From Prorocentrum cordatum (lineage: Eukaryota; Sar; Dinophyceae; Prorocentrales; Prorocentraceae): 64,000 bases of DNA. Numbering within the stretch: position 1 is the stretch's first letter; the number at the start of each line of letters is the position of its first letter. The translations under genes were made by a program, and so were the position numbers. The notes beneath the pieces are model-generated. The model was not told the DNA's origin. It did not search any database and saw only the letters and a list, made by a program, of their open reading frames with translations. Positions 1-9,420 of this stretch are shown here, in pieces. The stretch spans positions 1,360,993 through 1,424,992 of the forward strand of contig CAUYUJ010000891.1 in NCBI GenBank assembly GCA_963575745.1. The letters are read 5' to 3'.

Positions 1-683
1 GAGAGAGCCTTCGGCCCCCCGAGGCCCCCCAGGGCTCCAGTGCGCCCCCCAGCACCGTCGGGGAGAGCAGGGAATTCCGTGGGGGGGCCACGGCGTGGGC
101 CACTTGCCGGTCGGCCAGCTTCTCGTTGGACGAGCCTGATGTAATTTGGACCCCGGCATTGGTCAGGGAGGCCCTCCCCCCGTCCTCTCTCAGGGCGGGG
201 CGCAGGCGGGGGAAGGGGGGGGGCACTCCGGGGGCAAAAGATGTACCGTTCTGCCCCCGCGGCTGCGGAGCTGCGGCAGTTCGCCGCGTGTTGCCTGCTA
301 TGCTGAGCGTGATTTCGAGACAGAGACACGGCTCTGGCGATCTTGGGCCGCTCAAGCATTTCGCATGCTTTGTCCCACCGGCTTCTACAAGTCTCGGACT
401 CAACATCAGTAATGTGGCCCCCGACGCCGAAGACTGACGGAGGCGCCGCGCCGGGCGTTTCGGCGAGGCGCCGAGGGGGGGGGTCCTGGGCTCGGCTACG
501 CGCAGGAGTGGCCTGTCGCCGGAGTGACCTTGTGGTGCGGGCACGCCGGGGGCCCCCAGATGGCCGACGGCGAGGCGACAGCAGCGGCTTAGCGCGCTCG
601 GGCTGGGCCTCCCCGTCGCCCCCCCCCCCCTCCCCCCCCGAAGTCCGCGCACCAAGGGCCACCCTTGCCTGGGATCGCTCTTG
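1..683. other. No supported gene; GC-rich flank
   Basis: I see no exon I can support here. The stretch is GC-rich with short C and G runs (for example near 170-230 and 615-640). A frame around 280-412 reads like ordinary protein but has no conserved motif and no convincing splice pair, so it is not called. The end of the block supplies a TGCAG acceptor-like sequence used by the next feature. Confidence 0.5.
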
Positions 684-803
684 CGTGCAGTCGATGGGCA
701 CCCCCTGCGCCTGGAGGAGCAGAGCATCACCGACGCGCGGCGGCGGGCGCTGACGCTCGTCGACGCGATCGGGGAGCGCGACGGTCCCCTCAGGCCCTCT
801 TCC
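684..803 (+). CDS. Exon-like island, unknown protein
   Basis: About 38 codons of normal amino-acid composition follow a TGCAG acceptor-like site: the reading includes VDGHPLRLEEQS and DARRRALTLVDAIGERDG. It looks amphipathic and helical, unlike the repeat-derived frames around it. I recognise no family. The 3' end is uncertain because the sequence passes into a CTC-rich tract just after the last Arg codon. It would be one internal exon of a + strand gene; no partner exon can be joined with confidence. Confidence 0.4.
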
Positions 804-815
804 ACGCCTCCCCTC

Positions 816-846
<31 letters not shown>

Positions 847-1180
847 TCTCGTCCCTCCCCACGTCCCTCGACCCTCCCTCCCTCCCTCCCTCCCTCGTCT
901 TCCCTCCTCGTCCTACTCCTCCTGTCTCCTGCTGATCTCCCTCGCTTCGCTTCCTCATCCGCCTCCTCATGATCCTCTAGGGTACCTTAACTCCTCATGA
1001 TCCTCTATTCCTCGTCTTCCTCCTCCTCCTTCCCGAGGATCCTCCTCCTCCTCCTCCTTCTCCTCCTCCTCCTCCCTCTCATCATCCGCATCCTTAGAGG
1101 CCCGATGCCTTATCTTGTTCAATACGGGTTCTCCAGAAGTCCCGATCCTTTCCCCTGAGCCGATCTTTCGCCCCAGCCCC
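804..1180. repeat. Pyrimidine-rich tract with CTCCTCATGATCCTCT repeats
   Basis: CTC/CCT-rich sequence with two copies of a CTCATGATCCTCT segment near 965 and 995, then more CTC units to about 1080. No gene seen. Confidence 0.6.
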
Positions 1181-1690
1181 GGGGTGTTTGTTGGCGGTCT
1201 TGGTCCCGGGGCCTGCCGAGGTCTCCCAGAGACCAAGGACAGCGAAAAACCTCTGTCTTGATTTTTGTTTCCAATACGTCGGATATCCTGCGTTCCCGCC
1301 GACGCCGTCGGGGAGCGCGATCGGGACTCCCCACGCAAAATCACGACTGGAGCCCGAGCCCCCCGTCCTTCTGCGGCATCTTGCGAGCCAGGTCGATCTG
1401 TGATGGTCCCAGGCCGAAGGCCAGGCGAAAACACCAGGTGCGCAACAAACGCAACGGCTGCATCCCAGGGCCATCACTCCCGTCCCATCTCTCCCCAGAC
1501 ATCGGGCGCCCCGTTCTCGTTCGAGGCGTTGACCCCCGGAGGTCTGTACCACTCTCTCTTAGGGCCGCTTTCTTCCTCCCGAGTCTCTTCCTGACGGTCG
1601 TGGGACCCGCTGGGGCCCCCCAGCGGCCGAAAGTGGCCAAAACCCCGCCGCGCAGTGCTTGTCGGGGCCTCTCTCCGGGTCCCTCCCCGC
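1180..1690. repeat. Dispersed repeat family R1, two diverged copies
   Basis: Two segments share the wording of a family seen many times in the window: a core like CAGCGAGGGCCCCCAGAGG next to AAAA-rich text, a GACCGGC/CCCGGTC segment, and a GATCGATCTGTGATGGTCCC segment. Other copies lie near 4225-4480, 10080-10290, 11560-11680, 18020-18135, 19000-19060, 19290-19480, 19740-19870, 27570-27860, 41330-41560, 42360-42480 and 55720-55880, in both orientations. No protein is evident. Confidence 0.5.
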
Positions 1691-1830
1691 CGACACAGTC
1701 GGGGGGCGCGATTGCCCCCCCCCTCCCCGTCGAGGCCCCACCGCCTGCTGGCCGCCTTCGGCGTCTCGCTCGTGTACTGGTGGGGCGTGTTGCCGGCCGT
1801 CCGCGACTTCGGCACAGGCCTGCCAGCTTG

Positions 1831-2275
1831 GGGAGAGGATCTCGAGGATCTCGAGCATCGAGGAGCATCGATGAGGAGGGAGGAGGATCGAGGATCGGGG
1901 AGGATCGAGAGGAGGATCGAGGGGGATCAGGAGGATCCAGGAGGATCCAGGAGGATCGAGGAGGATTTCGAGGAGCGAGGAGGAGCGAAGAGGATCGAGG
2001 GAGAACCAGAACAATGGAGAAGGATCGAGGATCGAGGATCGCGGGAGGAAGCAGGCTCGATGGAGTTCGAGGGTCCAGGTTCTGGCCTGCCGAATCGGCA
2101 GGAGCCGAGGATCGAAGGTTTCGAGGAGGATCGAGGGATTAAGGATCGAGGGAGGAGCGAGGAGCGAGGATCGAGGATCAAGGGATCAAGCATCGAGGAT
2201 GGAGCATCGAGGATCCAGGACCAGGGAGGATCGAGGAGGACCGAGGGATCGAGGATCGAGGGAGGAAGCCTGACA
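1831..2275. repeat. GATCGAG-based minisatellite, block 1
   Basis: Degenerate array of GGATCGAGGA-type units, many containing GATC. Open frames across it (Arg/Ile/Glu/Asp-rich, or Pro/Arg/Ser-rich on the other strand) are products of the repeat and are not genes. Confidence 0.8.
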
Positions 2276-2576
2276 ACCCGACGATGCGATGTTTTCGATG
2301 CGCGGCCGCAGAGAGCCCAACCCCCTTCTCCGGGGGGGCACTGTTTCGTCCTGGACCCGCTTGGACCCGAAAGCGGTCTCCTGGCGATGGAATGAAGAAA
2401 GCATTCCCAGGTTGACGTAGGGGGCGGCCAAGAGGGGGATGATGACAAGGGGAGGTGTGGATTATCATGGCGTGGGCCATGATATGTCCTCCCATCTGAT
2501 GGCGCCCCTTCTTACTTCGTTGCGTCCCTGGCCCCGCCCCTGGGTCGCGCACATGCCGCCGGCCGTGATTTGCGCC

Positions 2577-2700
2577 CCCCCCCCCCCCTCGAGAAGGAGA
2601 AGGAGGAGGAGAAGGAGGAGGAGAAGGAGGAGGGGGAGGAGGAGGAGGAGAGGAGGAGGAGGAGGAGGAGGAGGAGAGGAGGAGGAGGAGGAGGAGCCCC
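2577..2700. repeat. GGA/GAA purine microsatellite
   Basis: Imperfect GGA and GAAGGA repeats directly after a C run, between the two GATCGAG minisatellite blocks. Confidence 0.85.
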
Positions 2701-2769
2701 CCCCTCTTGGACGCCCCCCTCTTTGGCCGCCCCCGAGGAAGAGTCATTTCTTCGTCGGAGGCCCGGGGG

Positions 2770-2945
2770 TCGATGAGCATCGAGGATCGAGGGACCATCG
2801 ATGAGGATCGAGGATCGAGGATCGAGGATCGAGGATCGAGGGAGGATCGAGGATCGAGGGAGGAGGGATCGAGGATCGATGAGGATCGAGGATCGAGGGA
2901 GGATCGAGGATCGAGGGAGGATCGAGGGAGGATCGAGGGTCGACG
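2770..2945. repeat. GATCGAG-based minisatellite, block 2
   Basis: More regular than block 1: runs of GGATCGAGGATCGAG with AGG insertions. It starts at the GATGAGCATCGAGGATC segment and stops sharply at about 2945, where unique GC-rich sequence begins. Confidence 0.85.
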
Positions 2946-4825
2946 CACGTTTGGAGGCGCCCTCGGCCTCCCAGCCAGCCCCCTCGGAGGCCTCTCCTGG
3001 GGACCTCGCAGAGACTCCGCGGCTGCGGCACGGACCTCCGCGATTGAACACTCAACCCGCCGCGGGTCACAAATCGGCCCTCCGACCTGGCCCCAGGCAC
3101 GCTCTGGGCAGAATTCCCGGGGCGGATTTCCCGCGGTGGCCACCAGGCGCACCCCAGCGACGACCAGACAAGCAAGCGGTGCCCTGTCCAGACGAGAGGG
3201 TCGGGAGAAACTGCGGATCCGCGCTCCCGACCTTCCAGGGCGGCCCAGGCGGGCGACCAAGGCGGCAAAGATGGCCCATGGTGGCAACAGGGCCGCTGGC
3301 CCCTCACATACCTTGACCCGTAGACGGCAACGCGGGCTCCTGGCAGTCTGTGCTACGCGGCGGTGGAGGGGGTGGGGGGAGAGGGGGCGAGAAGTACAGC
3401 AGACGAACCCCAGAGGCCCCCGGCCCCCGCAACCAAGCCCACGAACCTCCGTCCAAAAGCCTCCTCGAGCCTCGAGCCCCGATTTCGGGTCGCCCCCCCC
3501 CTCTCCGTCGCAGGTCTTTGGTACACGGGGAGCCCAGGGATCCGAGATCTTGATTCGAGCGGCCTCAGGCCAGTGCCGCCGATCCGGGGCTCTCCCTCCA
3601 TGCGGGGGGCGCCGGTGGGGGAGCACGGGCTTCCTGCCCCCGGTTCCGGGGGGATCCTTGGGACCCTACTCGGGATAGTCAAATGTCAAATCCATATCAA
3701 AATGGGTCCCCCCGGGGGGGCGGGGGATTTCGCACACGCCCCAACCTTCCCCTCCCGCCCTTCCCCGGCAGAGCCCCCCCGCCCCCCCCCAGAGCAGAGC
3801 TGAGCTGAAGCTTAAGCCCTTTGAAAGTCACACGCCGGATCGGCGGATCTGTTCAAAGCGGGCAGATCCAGGGGGCCGGCGAGGGCCCCCAGCGGCCACA
3901 ACGGACGCAAAGTGATTGTCTTGATTTGGTCCATATGCTGGAGTCCTAGTAGCCACAGTCGAGCAAGTAGGGGAAGAAGGAGAGGTTCAGGGCTCAACTA
4001 CGTTCAGCACGAATGCTGGTGGCGAGATACACCACAGTGATGATGTGGAACTCCACCAGCCGTCACCCGAAAGGGATAGCCTTGAAAGGTCTCGCCCTCC
4101 AGCTTTTGGATGTCTGGAAGCCTCGGGCCTCGATTGCAGGCCGCCCCCCACCCTCTGGTCGCACACCTCCATCCCCGAGCCTCCTCGGACCTCGAATTCT
4201 CGTTTTCGGGCTGCCTCCACCCCTCCCAGAGCCCCGACGTCATGTTTTTCCGCGACGTGGACCCCCAGAGGTCTGAACCCCTTCCCTGGGACCGGCTTTT
4301 GATTCTAAGTCGTTTTTGTTAACGGTCCTGGGGCCCAGCGAGGGCCCCCAGAGGCCAAAAATGACAAAAGAATTGTTTCGGGGAGATGTTCAATACGTTG
4401 GATGTCTGGGAACCTCGATCCTCAATTTCAGGCCGCCTCTCTCCCCCCCGTCGCAGCCCTTCGTGGATAAAAAACATATCCGTTCCCGCGGCCTCGCGGG
4501 CTGGGCCCCTGGGCCGCGACCCTGCGGATACGCGAAGTGTTTCTCTCCCAGGTGCCACACGCGGAACGCACCCGTGCCACCGCGTATCCGCGGGATCCCG
4601 CCCCAGAATCCAGGCCGCGAGGGCGCGAATCGGAGGTTGGGGGGTTAGATCGCAGTGGAACGGAGAGCCCCCCGCCGGGATATCGGTTTCGGTTTCGTGT
4701 TCGTGCCGCGCGTGCGGGCGAGGCGAAGTTGCGTGGGCGCGCGCGAGAGGCATGATCCCGCTGTCGCTAGGGCGATTCGCGTGCAAAAGTCCGGCCCTCT
4801 GGTGAGCGCGCGGTGGCTGGGAGTG
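2946..4825. other. Intergenic or intronic, no gene seen; contains R1-family copy
   Basis: GC-rich unique sequence to about 3800, then moderately AT-richer sequence. A copy of dispersed family R1 occupies roughly 4225-4480. I find no exon with normal composition and acceptable splice borders. Confidence 0.5.
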
Positions 4826-5140
4826 TCCCGCCGTGGTATCTCGCGGTGTCCCGATGGTGTCCAGCGGTATCTCGCCGTGGGCGCGCGAGAGGAATGACCC
4901 CGCCGTCGCTAGGGCGATTCGGGTGCAAAAGTTCGGCCCTCCAGTGGGCGCGCGGTGGCTGAGGGTGTCCAGCCGTTATGTCCCGCGTTGTCCCGATGAT
5001 GTCCCGCGGTGTCCCGCCGTGGTGTCCCGATGGTGTGCCGTGGTGTCCCGCGGCGTCCCAGTGGTGTCCCGCGGTGTCCCAGTGGTGTCCAGTGGTGTCC
5101 CGAGGTGTCCCGCGGTACCCCGCCGTGGTGTCCCGATGGT
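4826..5140. repeat. GGTGTCCCG minisatellite
   Basis: Tandem GGTGTCCCG/CGGTGTCCCAG units. It also contains a roughly 115-bp diverged tandem duplication: the GCGCGCGAGAGG...CGCTAGGGCGATTCG segment near 4738 recurs near 4880. Confidence 0.8.
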
Positions 5141-5147
5141 GCCCCGA

Positions 5148-5480
5148 TCGATAGTGATATCAATGACGGGCGAGATCTGGTGAGATCGGTAGTGAGATCG
5201 ATAGATGGATCGATACAAAGGTCGGTAGTGAGATCGGTAGTTGCATCGATCGTGCGAACGGCAACGAGATCGATAGTGCGATCGATAGTCGCATCGATAG
5301 TGCAGTCGATAGTGAGGTCGATAGTTCGATCGATTGCGACATCGACAGTGAGATCGATCAGTGCGCTTCAGAGATCGAATGTGAGATTCACGGTGAGATC
5401 GTTCCAATGAGATCGATCGTAAGATCGATCGGAAGATCGACCGTAAGATCGATAGTGAGGTCGATTGTGAGATCGGCTGT
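5148..5480. repeat. GATCGATAGTGA minisatellite
   Basis: About 25-30 degenerate units of GATCGATAGTGA/GATCGATAGTGC. Each unit carries GATC or the palindrome ATCGAT. Frames translate to Arg/Ser/Ile/Val repeats without meaning. It abuts the GGTGTCCCG array. Confidence 0.85.
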
Positions 5481-5618
5481 GGGATCGAGGGCGCGCCACG
5501 AGCATCGCCATCAGCACACTCGTCGCAGTTGCCAGCAGCGGGTTCTTCCTCCTCACCCCGAGCGCCTGATCGCCCGAAAGGTGGTCGTATGGGTACGGAT
5601 CTGTTCGCCGCTCGCCAG

Positions 5619-5720
5619 GCCTCTGGTACACGAGGGCGGGCGAGGTCCGCTTCGAACGCGCGGGCGGCCCGTGGGCCGAGCTGAGCTGGCTGATCTGCCT
5701 GGCGGCGGCCCCGGCAGCCC
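5619..5720 (+). CDS. Exon-like island, unknown protein
   Basis: After a CTCGCCAG acceptor-like site the frame reads GLWYTRAGEVRFERAGGP then WAELSWLICLAAAPA, a normal-looking peptide with a possible start of a hydrophobic segment, before turning Pro-rich. The donor is not obvious. A long CTC tract follows within 100 bp. Family unknown. The island may belong to the same gene as the island at 6223, but the SL relict between them argues against simple continuity. Confidence 0.35.
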
Positions 5721-5810
5721 CCCCGCCCCCACCGGCGCCAGGCCTGCTCGGGTGCGCCGGGCCGCCGGCCCGGCCGATCCGGTCGGGGCTCGTCTTGCTG
5801 CCAGTGCTCT

Positions 5811-5993
5811 TCCTCCTCCTCCTCCTCCTCCTCCTCCTCCTCCTCCTCCTCCTCCTCCTCCTCCTCCGCTTCCTCCTCCTCCTCCTCCTCCTCCTCCTCC
5901 TCCTCCTCCTCCTCCTCCTCCTCCTCCGCTTCCTCCTCCTCCGCCTCCTCCTCCTCTTCCTCCTCCTCCTTCCTCCTTCCTCCTCCTCCTCGC
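5811..5993. repeat. (CTC)n microsatellite
   Basis: About 180 bp of near-perfect CTC with a few GCTTCC interruptions. Poly-Pro, poly-Leu and poly-Glu frames across it are artefacts. Confidence 0.95.
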
Positions 5994-6148
5994 TCCAACA
6001 AGGCCCCGGATGCGTGCAACGGCTCGCGCGAGCCCGACGTCTTGCATGCTGTTGCAGTCGGGGACGTTCAAGAAGGGGTGAGGACTAGGGGTGCGCGGTG
6101 TGCGTGTGTGTGTGTGTGGATACCATGGCCAGGGCCAGGCATTCCCTT

Positions 6149-6169
6149 CGGTAGCCAATTGGGCTCAAG
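6149..6169 (+). other. Relict dinoflagellate spliced leader
   Basis: This 21-base segment matches the conserved 21 bases of the dinoflagellate spliced leader at 18 positions, including the GTAGCCA block and the 3' GGCTCAAG. A spliced leader inside genomic DNA marks a reinserted cDNA of a trans-spliced mRNA. It lies 50 bp upstream of an exon-like island in the same orientation, as expected for such a retrocopy. Confidence 0.6.
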
Positions 6170-6222
6170 CCGCGCCGCTTCTCCGGGCACGCGCCCGAGG
6201 TCCGCGGGGTCGCGCGGCGCAC

Positions 6223-6430
6223 CAGGTCTCCCGACGCATTCGTGGGGTTCGCGGGCAGTGCGCTGCCACCGGGGACCATACCAGCTGTGGCGCACCAGCT
6301 GCCGCTTGGCCTGGAGACCAAGAATATTTTCCTGGACTGCCAGTCGCCATGGATCGACTACGTCACGGTGGGCGAGCGCGCGAAGTCGTACCCCACATAT
6401 GACGCGTCGTCCTCCTCGGTGGCCGCCGAG
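6223..6430 (+). CDS. Exon-like island downstream of SL relict, unknown protein
   Basis: The frame is open from an ACCAG acceptor-like site and reads through SPDAFVGFAGSALPPG, PLGLETKNIFLDCQSPWIDY and VTVGERAKSYPTYDASSS. Composition is normal and very different from surrounding repeat-derived frames. No family recognised. The frame closes at 6497-6499 (TGA), so the true coding end may be anywhere from about 6420 to there. It is AT-richer than most of the window. The SL relict upstream suggests a retroposed gene, in which case there need be no intron between the relict and the coding part. Confidence 0.45.
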
Positions 6431-6524
6431 CTCTCCCAAAGCAGCTGGGTCCTCGCGGAGACTTCGGGTACAGTCCTGAGGCGAGGCTGCGCGACTTGAA
6501 GCTGACCGAGACTTCTCCACAGAC

Positions 6525-6584
6525 GGGTTTAGGGTTTAGGACTTAGGGCTTAGGGTTTAGGGCTTAGGGTTTGGTTTAGGGCTT
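6525..6584 (+). repeat. Interstitial telomere-type tract (TTTAGGG)
   Basis: About 60 bp of TTTAGGG with CTTAGGG and ACTTAGGG variants, some eight units. TTTAGGG is the plant-type telomere repeat, also reported for dinoflagellates. Sequence continues for more than 57 kb on one side and 6.5 kb on the other, so this is internal. A satellite array begins about 60 bp further on. Confidence 0.85.
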
Positions 6585-6639
6585 GCCGCGGCGCAGTTCC
6601 GACGAAATAGCTTTGGCGCAGCGTCGCGACAGGGCCTGG

Positions 6640-7915
6640 GCCAGGTCAGGTTACAGGGATTTGCCACCTCAGGGAGGGGGGGCTTGTACCGCGCATCCTT
6701 ACCACACCAGCTGACTGCACAGTCAACCCGCATAGTAAGGATGGACGACCTTCCCACGGTTACCCTTGCATCCTTGCTTCCTCGGTCCACCCTTGGCCAC
6801 TTTCGTTGGCCGCGCCCCGCTCGAAGAGCTTCGAAACGGGCGTCGAAGGCCCTTGCACCCTGATGGCGCATCCTTACCATACGGGCCGACTGTAGGGATT
6901 TGCCACGTCAGGGAGGGAGGGCTTGTACCGCGCATCCTTATCATACTGGCTGACTCTCCATAGGGATTTGCCGCGTTAGGGAGGGGGGGGCTTGCACCGC
7001 GCATCCTTACCACACCGGCTGACTCGACTTAGGGATTTGCCGCGTTAGGGTAGGGGGCGCTTGCACCGCGTATCCTTGCCACACCGGCTGACTCTACACA
7101 GGGATTTGCCGCGTTAGGATGGGGGGGCTTGCACCGCGCATCCTTACCGCATGGGCTGACTCTACATAGGGATTTGCCGCGTTAGGATGGGGGGGCTTGC
7201 ACCGCGCATCCTTACCGCATGGGCTGACTCTACATAAGGGTTTGCCGCGTTAGGATGGGGGGGCTTGCACCGCGCATCCCTGCCACACTGGCTGACTGTA
7301 TATAGGGATTTACCGCGTTAGGGAAGGGGGCCTTCCATCGCGCATCCTTACCACACCGGCTGACTCTGCACACGAATTTGCCGCACTAGGGAGCGGGGGC
7401 CTGCACCGCGCATCCTTACCACACCAGCTGACTCTACATAGGGATTTGCCGCGTTAGGGGAGGGGGGGTCTTGCGCCGCGCATCCTTACCACATGGGCTG
7501 GGATTGGCCGCGTTAGGGAGGGGGGGCTCCGCGCATCCCTACCACACGTGCTGACTGTACATAGGGATTTGCCGCGTTAGGGAGGAGGAGCCTGCACCGC
7601 GCATCGTTGGCACGCCGGCTGACTGCACATGGGGATTCACCGCACAAGGGAAAGGGGGGCTTGCACCGCGCATCCCTGCCACACTGGCTGACTGTATATA
7701 GGGATTTGCCGCGTTAGAGAAGGGGGGGCTTGTGCCGCGAATGCTTACCACACCGGCTGACTGTACACAGGGACTTGCCGCGTTAGGGGAGAGGGAGGTT
7801 TACACCGAGCATCTTCACCACACCGGCTGACTCCACATAGGGAGTTGCCGCATTAGGAAAGGGGGGGCTTGCGCCACGCAACCTCACCGCACCGGCTGAC
7901 TATACATATTGATTT
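6640..7915. repeat. 68-bp satellite array
   Basis: About 17-18 units of roughly 68 bp. Landmarks in each unit are GGGATTTGCCGCGTTAGGG, a G run, CTTGCACCGCGCATCC, TTACCACACCGGCTGACT and CTACATA. Two units near 7085-7250 are almost identical, while edge units are diverged. The first unit is separated from the rest by about 135 bp of unrelated sequence (6735-6870). Its position beside the TTTAGGG tract suggests a former subtelomere. No coding sense. Confidence 0.9.
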
Positions 7916-7934
7916 GCCTGGGCTGTGGGTATGA

Positions 7935-8560
7935 CGCCTGTTGGATGTTGGTTGGGATCTCGTGGGAGGCCCCTCGGGGGCCTCTTGGAAGCAGTTTGGA
8001 CACCTCTTGGGGGCCGTTTGGGTGCCTCTTGGGGGACTCTCGGGGCTGTTTTGGAGTCTCTTGGGTGCTTTGGGGGGCCTCGGGCGTCCTTTGGGGCCTC
8101 CTGGGGGGCCTCTTGGGGCGGAAGGCTCGGATGTTCAGTCCGTGTTTCCTTTTGTGGGCCCTTTTTGGGGCCGTCTTGGGGCGCCTTTTGGGCAGTTTGG
8201 GGGGCCTCTTGGGCCGTGTTGGGGCCCTCTTGGGCCGTTTTGGGGCCCTCCGTCTTGGGCCGTCTTGAGGCGGTCTTAGGGGGCCTCTAGGGCCGTCTGG
8301 GAGCGTCGGGAAGCCGAAACGGCGAGAACGCCAAAATCCCTCAAAACCTTCGGGCGATCAATGATTTGGCCTCTCGGGGCCCTCTTGGGAGGCCTCTTGG
8401 AGGTCTTTTGGGGCGTCTTGGAGGCCCCTTGGGCAATCTGGAGGCAATTTGGACGCATTCGAGCGATCGTTCGGCGACTCGGGGCCCTCTTGGACCGTCG
8501 TCGGGGCCTCTTGGGGCCATACTGGCCCGTCTTAAGGCCCTTTTGGGCCCGGATCAGTCA
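7935..8560. repeat. Degenerate GGGGCCTCTTGGG repeat field
   Basis: Irregular repeats of GGGGCCTCTTGGG/GGCCGTCTTGGG about every 14-30 bp. It is the reverse complement of the CCCAAGAGGCCCC-type field that fills 57-64 kb. Frames are Gly/Leu/Trp-rich artefacts. Confidence 0.85.
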
Positions 8561-8934
8561 CGCGCCACCACTTGGCAAAGCCCAGGGGGCACGCGGGAAG
8601 CCCCAGGAGACTTCGGAAGAGGGGGTCCAGGCCCCGTCAAAATTCCTCCGGAGTGAGGATGGAGGCCTAGAGGATTAGGCAGAGGACCTGAGCACACGCC
8701 CACTCCGTGCGCATAAGCACGGTTGCGAATGTGTTGTGTACATGTATGTGCATGTGTTTGTTTGTATGTGTGTATGTCTGCATGCATGCATACATGCATG
8801 CGTGTAAGCGTGTATGTGTGTATGTATGTGTGTATCCTCCTCCTCCTCCACCTCCTCCTGCTCCTGCTGCTCCTCCTCATCATCATCATCCTCCTTTTCA
8901 TCCTCCTCCTTCTCCTCCTGCTCGCCCCCCTGAG
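8561..8934. repeat. TATG/TGTG tract followed by TCC and CAT microsatellites
   Basis: Unique sequence to about 8735, then TGTATGTG/CATGCATG alternating tract to 8835, then TCC and CATCAT repeats to 8930. The pyrimidine tract runs straight into a CTGAG acceptor-like site, so it may serve as the polypyrimidine tract of the next exon. Confidence 0.7.
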
Positions 8935-9015
8935 GCGATGACCGTGGCCTACCTGTTCGGCGTGGGCGCGGGGATCCGCGTGATGGAGAAGCGCCCGCCC
9001 GTCCAGGAGCCGACC
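8935..9015 (+). CDS. Exon-like island, possible membrane segment
   Basis: Following a pyrimidine tract and CCCCCTGAG, the frame reads AMTVAYLFGVGAGIRVMEKR then PPVQEPTTG. The first part could be half of a hydrophobic helix. It is one of several exon-like pieces preceded by long CTC tracts. No family recognised. Donor uncertain. Confidence 0.4.
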
Positions 9016-9067
9016 ACGGGGGCGGCACCCTTTCCTTGGTCCGCCCTCGGCCCTGCCCCCCCTCGAG

Positions 9068-9168
9068 AGGAGGAGGAGGAGGAGGAGGAGGAGGAGGAGG
9101 AGGAGGAGGAGAAAGAGGAGGCGGAGGAGGAGGAGGAGAAGGAAGAGGAGGAGAAGGAGGAGGTCCAC
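9068..9168. repeat. (GGA)n microsatellite
   Basis: About 100 bp of GGA with few interruptions, the opposite strand bias to the CTC tracts upstream. Confidence 0.95.
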
Positions 9169-9179
9169 ATGGTCTCACG

Positions 9180-9420
9180 AGGCCTGGGTATTCGCCCGCA
9201 AAGGTGGTGCGTTCGTCCCTTCCCGGATGGGGTCGGAGGAGGCTCGCGCCGCATCGCCGATGCGTCGGCGATGCGGATCGATGCGGAGCCCTCGTGTCTC
9301 CAGGCCGACGGCGACGATGCATCGCCGCTGTCGCCGACACATCGCCCGTGCATCGGCCATGCGGGGCGTTCATACAACCCCCATCGAAACACTCGGACTC
9401 ATTTGGGAGGCCTCCATCCG
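9180..9420. repeat. Dispersed repeat R3 rich in GCCGATGC palindromes
   Basis: Contains GGATGGGGTCGGAGGA followed by several CATCGCCGATGCGTCGGCGATG-like imperfect palindromes. A second copy with the same order lies at 18760-18960. Coding frames across it have no meaning. Confidence 0.65.

Noticed and set aside
3948-3967. TAGTAGCCACAGTCGAGCAAG as another leader relict
   Set aside because: Only about 13 of 19 bases match, and the central TTTTGG is missing.
5795-6088. Long open frames of Leu, Pro or Glu repeats
   Set aside because: Pure translations of the CTC tract in three phases and on both strands; the same holds for frames over 9068, 9895, 10904, 13829, 17394, 25740, 43664, 50941 and 51905.
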